Positions 17,856 to 26,755 of a stretch of 64,000 nt of DNA are shown here, one piece after another. Position numbers and translations under genes: made by a program. Every line of letters begins with the position of its first letter. Position 1 is the stretch's first letter. The notes beneath the pieces were generated by a model. That model worked only from the letters and a program-made list of their open reading frames with translations, made no database searches and was not told the origin of the DNA. The stretch is taken from assembly GCF_026342835.1 (NCBI RefSeq), contig NZ_JAPEMI010000001.1, forward strand, positions 1,928,501-1,992,500, written 5' to 3'. The DNA comes from Streptomyces sp. NBC_00154. Its GTDB lineage: Bacteria; Actinomycetota; Actinomycetes; Streptomycetales; Streptomycetaceae.

Positions 17856-18848
17856 ATGAGCACCATGACCGGAAAGGCCGCACAGCCGGCCAAGGTGCAG
17901 GCCGGGCCGGGGACCTCCCAGTCCCCGGCCGCCGGGCCCCAGGAGCGCCGGGGTCGCAAGAGGCCGTCGATGGGTGTGCAGAACGCGGCCGGCTGGCTGT
18001 TCTCCACCCCCTTCCTCGTCCTCTTCACCGTCTTCATGGCGTTCCCGATCCTCGCCACTCTGCTGATGAGCTTCACCGACTTCGGGCTGCGCAATGTCAC
18101 GCACCCGCTGGACGCGAATTTCATCGGCTTCGAGAACTACGCCAATCTGTTCGGCGACGAGAAGTTCCTCAAGTCGCTCTTCAACACGGCGTACTTCGTG
18201 GTCATCGGCGTCCCCCTGACGATCTTCCTCGGACTGGTCGTCGCGGTGCTGCTGAACAACGGCATCGACCGGGCCCGGACCTTCTTCCGGGTCGGCTTCT
18301 ACGCCCCGGTGGTCACCACCATCGTCGCCGTCGCCGTGGTCTGGCGGTTCGTCCTGGACCCGAGCGACGGACTGATCGCGGGCCTCTTCACCGAAGTGGG
18401 TCTCACCCCGCCGGACTTCCTCGGCTCCGAGACGCTGGCGATGCCCTCGATGATCGCTATGGCGGTATGGCGCAACCTCGGCACGGTCATGGTGCTTTTC
18501 ATCGCCGGACTGCAGGCCATTCCCACCGAGGTACGGGAAGCCGCGAAGCTCGACGGCGCCGGTGTCTGGCACGAGTTCCGCAGGATCACCGTGCCCCTGC
18601 TCCGGCCGACGCTGCTCTACGCCACGGTCATCACCACCATTGGCTACCTCAACGTCTTCGAGGAACCATTCGTGATGACGCAGGGCGGACCCTCGGACTC
18701 CACCCTCACCGTCTCGCTGAACATGTACCGCGAGGGCTTCAACTTCTTCCACATGGGCTACGCGAGCGCCATGGCGTATGTCCTCTTCGTAGTGATCATG
18801 GGCATCACTGTGCTCCAGCTCCGACTGCTGAAGGACAACACGAAATGA
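17856..18848 (+). CDS. Sugar ABC transporter permease (MalF-like)
   Basis: 330 residues. A Pro/Arg-rich cytosolic tail is followed by six membrane segments, starting with GWLFSTPFLVLFTVFMAFPI and ending YVLFVVIMGITVLQLRLL. The EAA loop that contacts the ATPase is VREAAKLDGAGVWHEFRRITVPLLRP. The ATG at 17856 lies 5 bases after the binding-protein stop, with GTAGGAG as its ribosome-binding site. No MalK-type ATPase gene is in this locus. In Streptomyces a shared ATPase (MsiK) usually energises such CUT1 importers. Confidence 0.95.
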   Translation: MSTMTGKAAQPAKVQAGPGTSQSPAAGPQERRGRKRPSMGVQNAAGWLFSTPFLVLFTVFMAFPILATLLMSFTDFGLRNVTHPLDANFIGFENYANLFGDEKFLKSLFNTAYFVVIGVPLTIFLGLVVAVLLNNGIDRARTFFRVGFYAPVVTTIVAVAVVWRFVLDPSDGLIAGLFTEVGLTPPDFLGSETLAMPSMIAMAVWRNLGTVMVLFIAGLQAIPTEVREAAKLDGAGVWHEFRRITVPLLRPTLLYATVITTIGYLNVFEEPFVMTQGGPSDSTLTVSLNMYREGFNFFHMGYASAMAYVLFVVIMGITVLQLRLLKDNTK

Positions 18849-19747
18849 GCGCCACCCGTGCACCCGGCGCCGTCCCGGCGGCGCCGTCGAAGGAGCCGAT
18901 CAGGCCCCAGGGCGTGAAGAGGACCCGGAACCCGAAGCGGCTGCTGATCTACATCCTGCTCGCGGTCGGCCTGTTGGTCATGTCCGCCCCGTTCCTCTGG
19001 ATGGCATTCTCGGCCTTCAAGACGTCGAGCGAACTGTCGGCCAGCCCGCCCGTGTGGATCCCCACCGAGTGGACCCTGGACAACTTCCGGGACCTGCTCG
19101 ACAAGCTCGATCTGCCGCTGTACTTCATGAACTCCGTCATCGTGGCGGTGCTGGTCACCGTCTCGAACCTGGTGTTCTGCTCGATGCTCGGCTACGCCCT
19201 GGCCAAGCTGAACTTCGTCGGGCGCAACAAGATCTTCGGGCTGGTCCTGGGCGCCCTGATGGTGCCCGGCAACCTGATGCTGCTGCCGCTCTTCGTGCTG
19301 ATGAGCAAGCTCCAACTGATCGACAGCTACGCGGGTCTCGTACTGCCCTTCGCCGCGGGAGCCTTCGGTGTCTTCCTGATGCGGCAGTTCATGCAGTCGA
19401 TCCCGGACGAGCTGCTGGAAGCAGCCCGGATGGACGGCGCCGGCGAGTGGTACATCTTCTGGCGGATCGTGATGCCGCTGGTGAAGCCCGCCCTCGCAAC
19501 GCTCTCGATCTTCGCCTTCCTCGGTTCCTGGAACAACTTCGTCTGGCCGCTGATCGCGACCAACGACCCGGACAAATACACGCTTCCGGTCGCGCTCGCG
19601 ACGTTCGCCACGGACCCCAACAAGGCCGGTGGCTCCAACGGCATGCTGATGGCCGGAGCGTTCCTGGTCGTGCTGCCCGTACTGATCCTGTTCATCGCAC
19701 TGCAGCGGCACTTCACCCAGGGCATCGCCACGGCGGGCATGAAGTAG
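18845..19747 (+). CDS. Sugar ABC transporter permease (MalG-like)
   Basis: 300 residues with six membrane segments (IYILLAVGLLVMSAPFLWM, MNSVIVAVLVTVSNLVFCS, FGLVLGALMVPGNLML and others). The EAA motif is DELLEAARMDGAGEWYIFWRI followed by VMPLVKP. Its ATG overlaps the preceding stop (ATGA), so the two permeases should be made in equal amounts. The C-terminal QRHFTQGIATAGMK is typical of MalG partners. It completes the transmembrane part of the importer. Confidence 0.95.
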   Translation: MSATRAPGAVPAAPSKEPIRPQGVKRTRNPKRLLIYILLAVGLLVMSAPFLWMAFSAFKTSSELSASPPVWIPTEWTLDNFRDLLDKLDLPLYFMNSVIVAVLVTVSNLVFCSMLGYALAKLNFVGRNKIFGLVLGALMVPGNLMLLPLFVLMSKLQLIDSYAGLVLPFAAGAFGVFLMRQFMQSIPDELLEAARMDGAGEWYIFWRIVMPLVKPALATLSIFAFLGSWNNFVWPLIATNDPDKYTLPVALATFATDPNKAGGSNGMLMAGAFLVVLPVLILFIALQRHFTQGIATAGMK

Positions 19748-19826
19748 CCCGCCCCACCGACTCGTACGAGGCCGCACCCCGCACCCCCGCCGGCCCCCCC
19801 TTCACGCACCAGAAAGACATTTTGCG

Positions 19827-21029
19827 ATGACTCACACCCAGGTCCCGTTCCCCGAAGGCTTCCTGTGGGGTGCCTCCACGGCCGCCCACCAGATCGAGGG
19901 CAACAACACCAACAGCGACTGGTGGGTCAAGGAACACGCCGCGGGCACCCACATCCAGGAGCCCAGCCTGGACGCCTGCGACAGCTACCACCGCTGGCAC
20001 GAGGACATGGACGTGCTCGCCGGACTGGGCTTCACCGACTACCGGTTCTCCATCGAGTGGGCGCGCATCGAGCCGGCCGAGGGCCGGTTCTCCCGGGCCG
20101 AGCTCGCCCACTACCGCCGCATGGTCGAAGGCGCCGTTTCGCGCGGCCTGCGTCCGATGATCACGCTGCACCACTTCACCGTGCCGCAGTGGTTCGAGGC
20201 GCGCGGCGGCTGGACCGCCGAGGGTGCCACCGAGCTCTTCGCCCGCTACGTCGCCGCCTGCGCACCGGTGATCGGCCAGGACGTCAGCCACGTGTGCACC
20301 ATCAACGAGCCCAACATGATCGCCGTGATGGCCGGCCAGGCCAAGCGTGGCGACAACAGCTTCCCGCCGGCGGGTCTGCCGACCCCGGACGACGAGACCA
20401 CCCAGGCCGTCATCGCCGCCCACCACGCGGCCGTCAAGGAGGTCAAGGCGATCAACGCCGACATCCAGGTCGGCTGGACCATCGCCAACCAGGTCTACCA
20501 GGCCCTGCCCGGCGCCGAGGACGTCACCGCCGCGTACCGCCACCCGCGCGAGGACATCTTCATCGAGGCCGCCCGCGGCGACGACTGGATCGGCGTCCAG
20601 TCCTACACCCGTACCAAGATCGGCGCAGATGGCCCGATCCCGACGGCCGACGGCGTCGAGCGCACTCTTACCCAGTGGGAGTACTACCCGTCCGCGGTGG
20701 GCTACGCGCTGCGCCACACCGCCGAGGTCGTCGGCCGCGACGTACCGCTGATCGTGACCGAGAACGGCATCGCGACCGATGACGACAGCCGTCGCGTCGA
20801 CTACTACACCGGGGCGCTGAACGAGGTCGCCGCCGCGCTGCAGGACGGCCTCAACATCACGGGCTACCTGGCGTGGAGCGCCCTCGACAACTACGAGTGG
20901 GGCTCCTACAAGCCCACCTTCGGCCTGATCGGCTGGGACCCGGAGACTTTCGAACGGCTGCCGAAGCCGTCCGCCGTCTGGCTGGGCGAGATGGGCCGCA
21001 CCCGCACGCTGCCGCGCATCGCCGACTGA
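19827..21029 (+). CDS. Beta-glucosidase, glycoside hydrolase family 1
   Basis: 400 residues with no signal peptide. A (beta/alpha)8 barrel with N-terminal signature FPEGFLWGASTAAHQIEG, acid/base Glu161 in TINEPN and nucleophile Glu312 in IVTENG, plus the aglycone Trp in LAWSALDNYEWG. It hydrolyses imported beta-glucosides inside the cell. Shorter than the usual 440-480 residues, as in several actinobacterial members. It lies 79 bases after the permease gene with no terminator between, so it is probably co-transcribed. A strong hairpin follows at 21124-21155. It supports a beta-gluco-oligosaccharide as the import substrate. Confidence 0.94.
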   Translation: MTHTQVPFPEGFLWGASTAAHQIEGNNTNSDWWVKEHAAGTHIQEPSLDACDSYHRWHEDMDVLAGLGFTDYRFSIEWARIEPAEGRFSRAELAHYRRMVEGAVSRGLRPMITLHHFTVPQWFEARGGWTAEGATELFARYVAACAPVIGQDVSHVCTINEPNMIAVMAGQAKRGDNSFPPAGLPTPDDETTQAVIAAHHAAVKEVKAINADIQVGWTIANQVYQALPGAEDVTAAYRHPREDIFIEAARGDDWIGVQSYTRTKIGADGPIPTADGVERTLTQWEYYPSAVGYALRHTAEVVGRDVPLIVTENGIATDDDSRRVDYYTGALNEVAAALQDGLNITGYLAWSALDNYEWGSYKPTFGLIGWDPETFERLPKPSAVWLGEMGRTRTLPRIAD

Positions 21030-21123
21030 CGGCAACCCACAGACCGGGAGCCACCTGACGGCCCCGTTCAGTACGGGAGCCGACGGAACCTGACGGCCGC
21101 CGGTCCCCGTGCTGCTCCGTTCA

Positions 21124-21155
21124 GCGCGGCCGAAGCCCCACGGCTTCGGCCGCGC
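21124..21155 (+). terminator. Terminator of the importer/beta-glucosidase operon
   Basis: Perfect 14-base arms GCGCGGCCGAAGCC / GGCTTCGGCCGCGC with a 4-base loop (CCAC), about 95 bases after the GH1 stop and before the next gene, which therefore needs its own promoter or read-through. Confidence 0.75.
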
Positions 21156-21278
21156 CGACGGACACACCCGAAAACGGCGCCACCGCCGCAGCCACACCCG
21201 CGGCAGTTTCTCCACCGCCGCGTCGAGCACGCCACGAAATTCCCCCTTCCCCCTTCTGCCACTGGGAGCTGGATCTTC

Positions 21279-22817
21279 ATGGACCGTCGCACATTCGTCA
21301 CCGCCGCCGGGACCGGGGCTGCCGCCCTGTCCCTGGGGGCCATATCCGCGTCCTCCGCGAGCGCCGCGCAGTCCGTGGCCGCCTCGCCGGGCGCTCGTTC
21401 CGTTCCATCCGCGCATGCCGCGCAACCTGTTCATGCTCTTGATACACCGCTGCTGCTGCGCTGGTTCCGCGATACGTATCACTCGATCGAGGCCATGACG
21501 ACCGACCTCGGTCTGGCCACGGACAAGATCGATGTCAGCGGCTCCGGCGGCCCCGTCCAGTCCCGCCAGACGTCGCCCACCAATATCGGCTGCGGCCTCT
21601 GGTCGACCGTCGCCGCCGCCGGTCTCGGCGTGATCAGCGAAGCCACGATGCACCGCAGGCTGGAGCGCACCGTCCGGACCGTGGAGAAGCTGGAGCGCCA
21701 CCACGGCTTCTGGCTCAACTGGTACGACGCGCACGACGGTTCGGTGCTGACCGAGTGGCCCGGCACCGGGGACCCGGTCCGTCCGTTCCTCTCCTCCGTC
21801 GACAACGCCTGGCTGATCACCGGCCTGCGCATCGCCGCCGACGCCTCAGCCGCGCTGCGCCCCCGCGTCGCCCGGATCCTGGCGACCGCCGACTGGTCCT
21901 ACTACTACACGCCCTACGACGCTGCCGACCCGGTCGCCGGCCCCGGTCAGCTGCGCGGCGGCTTCTGGCCCGACACCGAGGAGCCCACCGGGCACCACTA
22001 CGGCGCGCTCAACACCGAGCCCCGCATGGCCAGTTATCTGGGAATCGCGGACGGCTCGCTGCCCGCCGACCACTACTGGCACCTGCTGCGCACGATGCTC
22101 CCCGAGCACGAGCACGAGCAGGAGCAGGAGCAGCATCCGCAGGGTGCGTACGTCGCCATGGACGGCGTCCGGGTGTGGCAGGGCCACTACACGCACCGCG
22201 GCCGGAAGATCGTTCCCAGCTGGGGCGGTTCGATGTTCGAGGCGCTCATGGTGCCGCTGTTCGTGCCGGAGGCGGAGTGGTCGCCGCGGTCCTGGGGTCT
22301 CACCCACCAGCGTTACGTCCGCAGCCAGATCGAACACGGTATGAAGGAAGCAGAGTACGGGTACTGGGGCTTCTCCCCCGCCAACATCCCCGAGGGCGGG
22401 TACCAGGAGTACGGCGTCGACGCCATCGGCATGCAGGTCGGCGGCTATGCCTCCAACACCGATCGCACGTACACCGCGGACGGCGCTCCGCTGCCGCCCG
22501 CGTCGGCCTTCACCAATGGTGTGGTCACCCCGCACGCCTCGTTCCTCGCCCTGCCGTACGCACCGGGCGAGGCGGTCGCCAACCTGCGGGCGCTCGACCG
22601 CGACTTCGGGGCCTACCACGAGGGCTACGGCTTCCGGGATTCCGTCAATGTCCGCACGGGACGGGTCAGCGACTACATGCTCGCCCTCGACCAGGGCATG
22701 ATCGCCGCCGCGCTGGCCCAGGCAATCCGCCCCGGGCTGCTGCAACGGCCGTTCCGGACCAGTGGGTTCCGGTCGAAGGTGCGTCCTCTGCTCGCCAAGG
22801 AGCAGTTCTCCATCTGA
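21279..22817 (+). CDS. Tat-exported PF10091-like (glycoamylase/GH144-type) glucan hydrolase
   Basis: 512 residues. Tat signal MDRRTFVTAAGTGAAALSLG with an AXA site (SASA-A) near residue 29. The body matches the glycoamylase (PF10091) pattern, an (alpha/alpha)6 barrel family that includes GH144 endo-beta-1,2-glucanases: SPTNIGCGLWSTVAAAGLG, GFWLNWYDAHDGS, SSVDNAWLITGLRIA, SWGGSMFEALMVPLFVPE and EYGYWGFSPAN...GYQEYGVDAIGMQVGGY. A short Glu/His/Gln run lies near residue 275. It would cut an extracellular glucan into oligosaccharides for the adjacent importer. The family call is from remembered motifs, and beta-1,2 specificity is inference. Confidence 0.78.
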   Translation: MDRRTFVTAAGTGAAALSLGAISASSASAAQSVAASPGARSVPSAHAAQPVHALDTPLLLRWFRDTYHSIEAMTTDLGLATDKIDVSGSGGPVQSRQTSPTNIGCGLWSTVAAAGLGVISEATMHRRLERTVRTVEKLERHHGFWLNWYDAHDGSVLTEWPGTGDPVRPFLSSVDNAWLITGLRIAADASAALRPRVARILATADWSYYYTPYDAADPVAGPGQLRGGFWPDTEEPTGHHYGALNTEPRMASYLGIADGSLPADHYWHLLRTMLPEHEHEQEQEQHPQGAYVAMDGVRVWQGHYTHRGRKIVPSWGGSMFEALMVPLFVPEAEWSPRSWGLTHQRYVRSQIEHGMKEAEYGYWGFSPANIPEGGYQEYGVDAIGMQVGGYASNTDRTYTADGAPLPPASAFTNGVVTPHASFLALPYAPGEAVANLRALDRDFGAYHEGYGFRDSVNVRTGRVSDYMLALDQGMIAAALAQAIRPGLLQRPFRTSGFRSKVRPLLAKEQFSI

Positions 22818-22851
22818 CCTGCGGCGGCGTGAAGCAAGGGCGGTTCCGGGG

Positions 22852-23922
22852 TCAGTTCCATCCCTCGCGGTAAGCCGCCCAGTCGCCCTCCCGCGCCGCG
22901 AAGTCGACATAGAGCGCGACTCCGAACCGTTCCCGGCCGCGGTCCGTACGCGCCAGACCCAGTCTGGTGCCTCGGACCGCAGCCGCGACCGTCTCCGCCG
23001 CCTCATGGTGTCCGAGATCGTCCTCGTGGAAGAAGGGCAGACCCATCAGGAGATCGGTTCCCGGGGGTGTCACCTCCAGGGCGAGCGCGGTCTGCTCGGC
23101 GACGTAACCGCCGTACATGCCCTCCAGCGGCATCCAGGTGTCGTACGACATGACGGCGATCTGGTCGACGCGCCGCGCCACCTGCCCGAAGAACTTCTGC
23201 GACCACCACTTGGGACTGCCGCTGAGTGTGCCCACGACACTGTGCGCGGCGGGCAGCGGGTCGATCTGGTGAGCGGCGACGGAGAGCGGGGCCCTGCGGG
23301 CCTTCGTGAGGGCGTGCAGGTCGTCGAGGAGCGAGAGGTAGTGCCGGTCGCCGGAGTGCAGAGGTTCGAGGTCGAAGTGCACACCGTCGAAACCGGCATC
23401 GAGGATCTGCCTCGCGGAGTCGACCACGGCGGTGCGGGAAGCACCCCGTTCAAGGTGCAGACCAGTGGGTCCCTCCGTGGCGAGTACGTCCCCGAGCCAG
23501 GCCTGCACCCGGATGCCGGGCAGGGTGCGATGCACGGCATCGACCAGCCACCGAACCTTCGGGTAGCGGGTCGCGGGCAGTGTGCCGTTGTGCTCCAGAG
23601 GCCCCGCATGCACGTACAGGTCCTTGATCCCCGTCCCACGGATCCGGTCGGCGAACGCGGCCAGGTCCCTGCCGTTCTTGCGCCCGTCGACCCAGGCGTG
23701 CCCGAGCCAGACGGCATCACGGCCGCGGGTACGGGTGCCGGCGCCCGGGTCGCCGGAGTAGTTGAGCCGCAGGGTGACACCCGCGGTGAGCAGCGGAACC
23801 ACGATCACCAGGACGAGTCCCGGCGCGATCCGCCGCGGCCAGGTCCGCCACAACCGATTCCAGCGGAACCGGGCCGCCCAGTTCCGCACAGCGCCGGCCA
23901 TGCCCTTCATGTGCGAACGCAC
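22852..23922 (-). CDS. Membrane-anchored TIM-barrel (GH18/GH114-like) protein of unknown function
   Basis: 356 residues. Basic cytosolic N-terminus, one transmembrane helix (IAPGLVLVIVVPLLTAGVTL at about 31-50), then an extracellular (beta/alpha)8-like domain: DAVWLGHAWVDGRKNGRDLAAFAD, IKDLYVHAGPLEHNG, AWLGDVLATE, GFDGVHFDLEPLHSGD, QIAVMSYDTWMP. The DGVHFDLEP strand resembles the DxxDxDxE active-site strand of GH18 proteins but has Asp-Leu-Glu in place of DxE spacing. Catalysis on glycans is plausible but unproven. The GTG at 23922 has AGGGGG 8 bases upstream and is preferred to the ATG at 24042. Confidence 0.7.
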   Translation of the reverse strand: MRSHMKGMAGAVRNWAARFRWNRLWRTWPRRIAPGLVLVIVVPLLTAGVTLRLNYSGDPGAGTRTRGRDAVWLGHAWVDGRKNGRDLAAFADRIRGTGIKDLYVHAGPLEHNGTLPATRYPKVRWLVDAVHRTLPGIRVQAWLGDVLATEGPTGLHLERGASRTAVVDSARQILDAGFDGVHFDLEPLHSGDRHYLSLLDDLHALTKARRAPLSVAAHQIDPLPAAHSVVGTLSGSPKWWSQKFFGQVARRVDQIAVMSYDTWMPLEGMYGGYVAEQTALALEVTPPGTDLLMGLPFFHEDDLGHHEAAETVAAAVRGTRLGLARTDRGRERFGVALYVDFAAREGDWAAYREGWN

Positions 23923-24556
23923 TCCGGTTACCCCCTGATTGTCGGTGTGCCGTGGCAGTATGACCGGCATGATGTCCCACCGCCGAAAGGCCGATGCCGC
24001 GTAAGCGGCCCGGCGCGCTGCACACCGCCCTGCGGAGGACACCCGGATGACTGTCCGACCCGGGCAGAATTCATCGGCTCTCCCTCCTCACCGGCGCCGC
24101 GATCCGTCGCGTGGAGCGTGAGAGCGATCTGTACGGGATCTTCCCGGGGTGAACCGCAGCGGCCCTGCACCACAACTGCTCCCTCTTCTGCCTCCCCCGG
24201 CCGCACGCTGTGTCCCTCGCCGGCTGACCCTGCCATGGCTTCCCGCTCGAACGTGACCCGTGCCCGGGACGTGCTGGGCGACATCCTGTCCGCATTCGCA
24301 CCACGGCCGCAGGCCGAGCTGGGACGTCGGATCACCCGGCTCGACGCGCAACTACTGCGCCGGCCCCCGGCCGATCCGCGCGCGCCCGGTCATCCGTGGC
24401 GCCCCGAGGCGGGGTGGGGGATGCGCCTGAACGACGGGGTCGTCGATCCCGCACGGCGTCTGCGGTAGGACCGTCGGCGGGTCCGGCCTCGTGACGGTCC
24501 CCCGGTGGATCGCCGGGTCGCGGGTGACTGAGGGTGGACATAGCCTCACACATGTG
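23923..24556. other. Long intergenic region with one doubtful small ORF
   Basis: It lies between divergent genes. Apart from the possible gene at 24235-24468 nothing could be assigned. Promoters for both flanking genes must lie here. Minus-strand frames across it have mixed third-position composition and look non-coding. Confidence 0.5.
24235..24468 (+). CDS. Possible small hypothetical protein
   Basis: 77 codons starting MASRSNVTRARDVLGDILSAF and ending PARRLR, with third-position GC of about 80% and a plausible N-terminal helix, which is why it is listed. No recognised domain and no clear ribosome-binding site. It could be a degenerate remnant of a larger gene. It stops 88 bases before the TPM-domain gene on the same strand. 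Confidence 0.3.
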   Translation: MASRSNVTRARDVLGDILSAFAPRPQAELGRRITRLDAQLLRRPPADPRAPGHPWRPEAGWGMRLNDGVVDPARRLR

Positions 24557-26677
24557 ATGCAGCTCGTGAGCCGTACCCGGATTCTCATACCGGGCCGGGC
24601 CCTCGTCGCCGTGCTGATGGCGGTGTGCTGGCTGGCCCTTCCCGCTGCGCCGGCCGCTCGTGCCGACGACCCCGTCACGTTGTCCCGGGACGGGCAGATC
24701 ACCGACAAGGTGGGTGCGCTCGGCGACCGCCGGGGCCAGGTGGTCGCCGCACTCGACCGTCTCTACGCAGACCGGCGCATCCAGCTCTTCGTCGTGTATG
24801 TACGGGACTTCTCCGGCCGTTCCGCGCAGAACTGGGCCGATGCGACGGCCGACAAGAACGGTCTCGGTCTCGACGACGTGCTGCTCGCCGTCGCCACGCA
24901 CGACCGGCAGTACGCGTACACCGTGGACCCGGGCTCCCGCCTCACCGACGCCCAGCTGCGGGACGTGGCGAGCACGGCCATCGAGCCGGCCCTCAAGCAG
25001 AACGACTGGGCGGGCGCCGCGATCGGGGCGGCCAACGGCTATGCCGCCGTAGTGGCCGGGAAGCCTGTGCCCACCCCTACCATCACACCCGGCATCGCCG
25101 ATCCCGGAACAGGCAGTTCCGGCGGGACGAGCACCGGGGACCTGATCCTTCCCGTGGTCCTCATCGGCGGGGCGGGAGCGGTCGCCGCCTATGCGTACAC
25201 CCGCCGGAAACGACGCACCACGACCCGCACCACACCCGGATCGGCCGCCTGGGGACACGGCGCCGCACCGTCGGGTGGGCCGCCCCGGCCACCGACTCCG
25301 CTGCCGGGGCTCGATGCCCGTGCCAAACAGGCGCTGGTCGAGACGGATGACGCGGTCCGCACCAGTGAGGAGGAACTCGGTTTTGCCACCGCGCAGTTCG
25401 GGGAAGAGGCCGCCACCCCGTTCACCGAGGCCGTCACGTTCGCCAAAGGCGAGCTGACTGCCGCGTTCCGGTTGCGTCAGCAGCTGGACGATGCAGTCCC
25501 GGAGGACGATGCGAAGCGTCGCCGGATGCTGGACGAGATCACCAACCGCTGCACGGGGGCCAATGCCCGTCTCGATACCGTCTCCGAGGACTTCGACCGG
25601 CTGCGCGCGCTGGAACGCAACGCTCCACAGGCGCTTGCGACAGCCGAGACCGCGTTCCGTGCACTCGCGGTCCGGGCTTCGGCGGCCGAGACCGCCCTCG
25701 CCTCGATGCGCAGCCGGTACGCGGATTCGGCCTCCTCCTCCGTCGCGGACGACATCGAGCAGGCGAAGGACCGCCTCGTCTTCACGACCTCCAGCCTGAA
25801 CCAGGCGAGGCAGGCGGTGGACAAGGGAAACAACGCGGCAGCGGCGGTGTATGTACGGGCGGCCGAGGGTGCGGTCGACCAGGCGACCACGCTCGTCGAC
25901 GCCGTGGACCGGCGTGCCCGGGAGCTCGCGGAGGCAGCGGCGGCACTGCCGGCCGCACTCACCGAGACGGAGACCGATCTGGCCGATGCGGGCGGGCTGC
26001 TGGAAGGCACCTCGGAGGGGGTGTCGACCGCGGATCTGCGCGGCCGGATCGCCCGCGCACAGTCGGTACTGGGCGACGTGAGCAGGGAGATGCAGGCCGG
26101 CCGCTACGACCCGATCGATGTGCTGCGCAGGGTGGAGGAGGCCGATGCCGCGCTGGACGAGGCGCTGGCCGGGGCCCGCGAACGGGAGCAGGGTGACCGT
26201 CGGGCCCGGTCCCTGCTCGACCAGGCGATGCTCACCACGCGCTCGGCAATCGCTGCCGCTGCGGACTACATCACAACGAATCGGGGGGCCGTCGGCAGCC
26301 AGGCCCGGACCCGGCTCGCGGAGGCCCAGCGGCGGCTGGAGCGGGCCCGGGAGCTGGCAGGCACGGACGATCCACAGGGTGCGCTGGCCGAGGCTCATCA
26401 GGCCGACTCACTGGCCGGACAGGCGCGGAGCCTGGCCGAAGAGGATGTGCGGGCGTACGGGAACCGGAACGGCCCGGGCGGTGTACAAGGAGGGGGCGGC
26501 GGGGTTGGCGGCGCGGTCCTCGGCGGGATCATCCTCGGCGGACTCCTGGGCGGCGGGGGCGGCAGTGGTTACGGAGGGGGGTTCGGCGGCGGATTCGGCG
26601 GGGGCGGAGGCGGCGGCCCCGGCAGCTTCGGCGGCGGGGGCACTCGCGGCCGGCGGGGCGGCGGCGGCCGCTTCTGA
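24557..26677 (+). CDS. TPM-domain membrane protein with long coiled-coil region and Gly-rich tail
   Basis: 706 residues. Signal peptide to about residue 37 (PAAPAARADD), then an extracellular TPM (YgcG-like) domain: ITDKVGALGDRRGQVVAALDRLYADRRIQLFVVYV...VATHDRQYAYTVDP. A transmembrane helix follows at about 195-215 (LILPVVLIGGAGAVAAYAY), then about 400 residues of Ala/Glu/Arg helical, coiled-coil-prone sequence inside the cell. The C-terminal tail is almost only Gly with Ser/Phe/Tyr, as in the human-like TPM family ending in GGG..F. The ATG at 24557 is chosen because the signal peptide starts there. A PspA homologue follows 78 bases downstream, suggesting a membrane-stress module. Confidence 0.85.
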   Translation: MQLVSRTRILIPGRALVAVLMAVCWLALPAAPAARADDPVTLSRDGQITDKVGALGDRRGQVVAALDRLYADRRIQLFVVYVRDFSGRSAQNWADATADKNGLGLDDVLLAVATHDRQYAYTVDPGSRLTDAQLRDVASTAIEPALKQNDWAGAAIGAANGYAAVVAGKPVPTPTITPGIADPGTGSSGGTSTGDLILPVVLIGGAGAVAAYAYTRRKRRTTTRTTPGSAAWGHGAAPSGGPPRPPTPLPGLDARAKQALVETDDAVRTSEEELGFATAQFGEEAATPFTEAVTFAKGELTAAFRLRQQLDDAVPEDDAKRRRMLDEITNRCTGANARLDTVSEDFDRLRALERNAPQALATAETAFRALAVRASAAETALASMRSRYADSASSSVADDIEQAKDRLVFTTSSLNQARQAVDKGNNAAAAVYVRAAEGAVDQATTLVDAVDRRARELAEAAAALPAALTETETDLADAGGLLEGTSEGVSTADLRGRIARAQSVLGDVSREMQAGRYDPIDVLRRVEEADAALDEALAGAREREQGDRRARSLLDQAMLTTRSAIAAAADYITTNRGAVGSQARTRLAEAQRRLERARELAGTDDPQGALAEAHQADSLAGQARSLAEEDVRAYGNRNGPGGVQGGGGGVGGAVLGGIILGGLLGGGGGSGYGGGFGGGFGGGGGGGPGSFGGGGTRGRRGGGGRF

Positions 26678-26755
26678 ACCATCGGCAGAGCATGCGCGGG
26701 GAGCGTTCCCACGGTCCGTAACGGCGTTCGTAGTGTCATACAAAGGAGAGGTGCC

